The notes below the pieces were generated by a model, which saw nothing but the letters and a program-made list of their open reading frames with translations, searched no databases and was not told the DNA's origin. From assembly GCA_031273075.1 (NCBI GenBank), contig JAISSM010000057.1, positions 1 through 5,632 on the forward strand: a stretch of 5,632 nucleotides of DNA. Direction: 5' to 3'. A program made the translations under genes and the position numbers. Source of the stretch: Rickettsiales bacterium (GTDB lineage Bacteria > Pseudomonadota > Alphaproteobacteria > Rs-D84). Position 1 is the stretch's first letter; the number at the start of each line of letters is the position of its first letter. This document shows positions 4,520 to 5,632 of this stretch, in pieces.

Positions 4520-5632
4520 TCAAATTATTTTCGGGCCTATCGCAAAACTTTTGCCCGCGCCCATTACGACAACGACGGTTTTGCCCGAAATTCCGCCCTT
4601 CGCGGCGCTTATCGCGGCGTCGAAATCCGGTATATACCGGACGTTCGCCGCACCGAACTTTTCTATGTCCGCGTTCACATCCGGCTTTGCAAGATGCGTT
4701 TCGCGCGTGTGATAGAATTCCACAATGATCGCCTTGTCCGCAAGGCCAAGCGCGTCCAGCGTCGCCTTTGTGTTTTGCGCGTACCGCGATATAAGATGCG
4801 GTTCGAAAATCGCGACCAATTTATATTCAGGGTACGCCTCTCTTAACGCCGCAAGCGTATTTCTTATCTGGGTATGATGATGCGCGTAATCGTCGAACAC
4901 GACAAGCGCGCCGTCGTCATGAATCTTTTGAAGCCTGTGTCCGGCCGCGCGGAATGTTTTAAGCGCTTTCTTTGAAACATCGTCATCTATACCTATATAT
5001 CGCGCGAGCGTTATCGCCGCCATCGCGTTCGCGCGGTTATGCGCGCCCAAAAGCGGCGTTTCCCACCCCGGAAAATCTTTCGCCGAAAACGGGATTTTTT
5101 CACAGATTATAAAATCCAATATCTCCCGCACGCCCGAATCGTCCGCATTATAAATGACCGTTTTCGCGTTTTTCAGAAATCCGATAAACGTCCATTTGTA
5201 ATGCTCCCAATCCGTGAAGTATTCCGGATGCTCCATCTCCAAATTATTCAGCACGACGACCTCCGGCCTATACGGCGCGAAGTTGTCCGCGTATTCGTCC
5301 GCCTCTATCACGGCGAATTCCCCCTTCCCGTATCGCGCCGACGAATTCCAATTCGGAACTATGGCGCCCACGAACGCGGTCGGGTCAAGGCCGGCCGCCT
5401 CCAATATATGCGCGACAAGGGACGCGGTCGTGGTTTTGCCGTGCGTTCCGGCGACCGCGACAAGGCGCCGCGTCGGAAAGATATAGTCGCTTAAAAATTG
5501 CTGCCATTTAATCAGCTTCCCGGTTTCCCGCGCGCGCGCGATTTCCGAATCGTCCGGCCTTTGTTCAAGCCACTGTTGATTTGTCACGGCAATATCGGCG
5601 GCGTCCACGCTTGCAACGTCGGGCGCGAAATC
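4520..5632 (-). CDS. MurC/Mpl-type UDP-N-acetylmuramate peptide ligase, N-terminus cut by the window edge
   Basis: The frame is open to the right edge and gives 370 residues; about 70-110 N-terminal residues are missing (MurC is usually ~450-490). Mur ligases join an amino acid or peptide to UDP-MurNAc using ATP in the cytoplasm. Counting from the edge: end of the Rossmann-like N-domain (ADIAVTNQQW, 12-21); P-loop GTHGKTTT at 62-69; EADEY at 110-114; VVLNNLEMEHPEYF at 126-139; the central-domain helix start GAHNRANAMAA at 196-206; GHRLQ at 231-235, in place of the common RR-F/L; DDYAHHHT at 247-254, where most MurC/Mpl have HHPT; FEPHLISR at 276-283; and closing MGAG at 357-360. EADEY and LNNLE lean towards Mpl (recycling of tripeptide) while the C-terminal half is MurC-like, so the substrate is left open. 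A GTG at 5608 is not the start because homology continues upstream. Its place beside the RNA polymerase operon is unusual. Confidence 0.85.
   Translation of the reverse strand, partial: DFAPDVASVDAADIAVTNQQWLEQRPDDSEIARARETGKLIKWQQFLSDYIFPTRRLVAVAGTHGKTTTASLVAHILEAAGLDPTAFVGAIVPNWNSSARYGKGEFAVIEADEYADNFAPYRPEVVVLNNLEMEHPEYFTDWEHYKWTFIGFLKNAKTVIYNADDSGVREILDFIICEKIPFSAKDFPGWETPLLGAHNRANAMAAITLARYIGIDDDVSKKALKTFRAAGHRLQKIHDDGALVVFDDYAHHHTQIRNTLAALREAYPEYKLVAIFEPHLISRYAQNTKATLDALGLADKAIIVEFYHTRETHLAKPDVNADIEKFGAANVRYIPDFDAAISAAKGGISGKTVVVVMGAGKSFAIGPKII

Noticed and set aside
4079..4728. Plus-strand open frames opposite the orphan gene and the end of the Mur ligase
   Set aside because: They are antisense to better supported genes, lack start signals, and one overlaps conserved Mur ligase sequence.

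Overview
The window is one strand of genes, all read leftwards (minus strand). From right to left it carries a Mur-ligase gene cut by the right edge, a short unrecognised gene with its own promoter, a hairpin-rich repeat block, tRNA-Trp, and then the classic secE-nusG-rplK-rplA-rplJ-rplL-rpoB transcription/translation cluster, with rpoB cut by the left edge. The order tRNA-Trp/secE/nusG and the residue patterns of NusG, L1, L10, L11 and L7/L12 look most like Alphaproteobacteria, probably an uncultured lineage. That placement comes from family memory, not a search, and a distant relative is possible.

Layout. At 4520-5632 lies the C-terminal ~370 residues of a MurC/Mpl-type peptidoglycan ligase. 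At 4003-4413 is a 136-residue orphan with a near-consensus sigma70-type promoter at 4451-4479. At 3779-3967 is a chain of small hairpins that look like intergenic repeat elements and hold no gene. A promoter at 3681-3708 precedes tRNA-Trp (3575-3648). The tRNA is followed by a strong stem-loop region and a 59-residue secE that starts with TTG. NusG, L11 and L1 follow closely. A 290-base gap between rplA and rplJ holds a candidate L10 autoregulatory leader (1435-1560), a heptamer-repeat element (1301-1403) and a small hairpin over the rplJ ribosome binding site. L10 and L7/L12 follow. A 131-base gap with a second heptamer inverted repeat (326-418) leads to rpoB.

The genes fit together as the standard growth-rate operon. 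SecE anchors the translocon, NusG is the elongation factor of RNA polymerase, L1/L11/L10/L12 build the ribosome's two stalks, and rpoB is the polymerase beta subunit. The part least explained by known annotation is the noncoding DNA. Two intergenic elements of the same operon are built from tandem 7-base units in inverted arrangement, one of them supplying the stop codon of rplL. There are also competing stem-loops between tRNA-Trp and secE.
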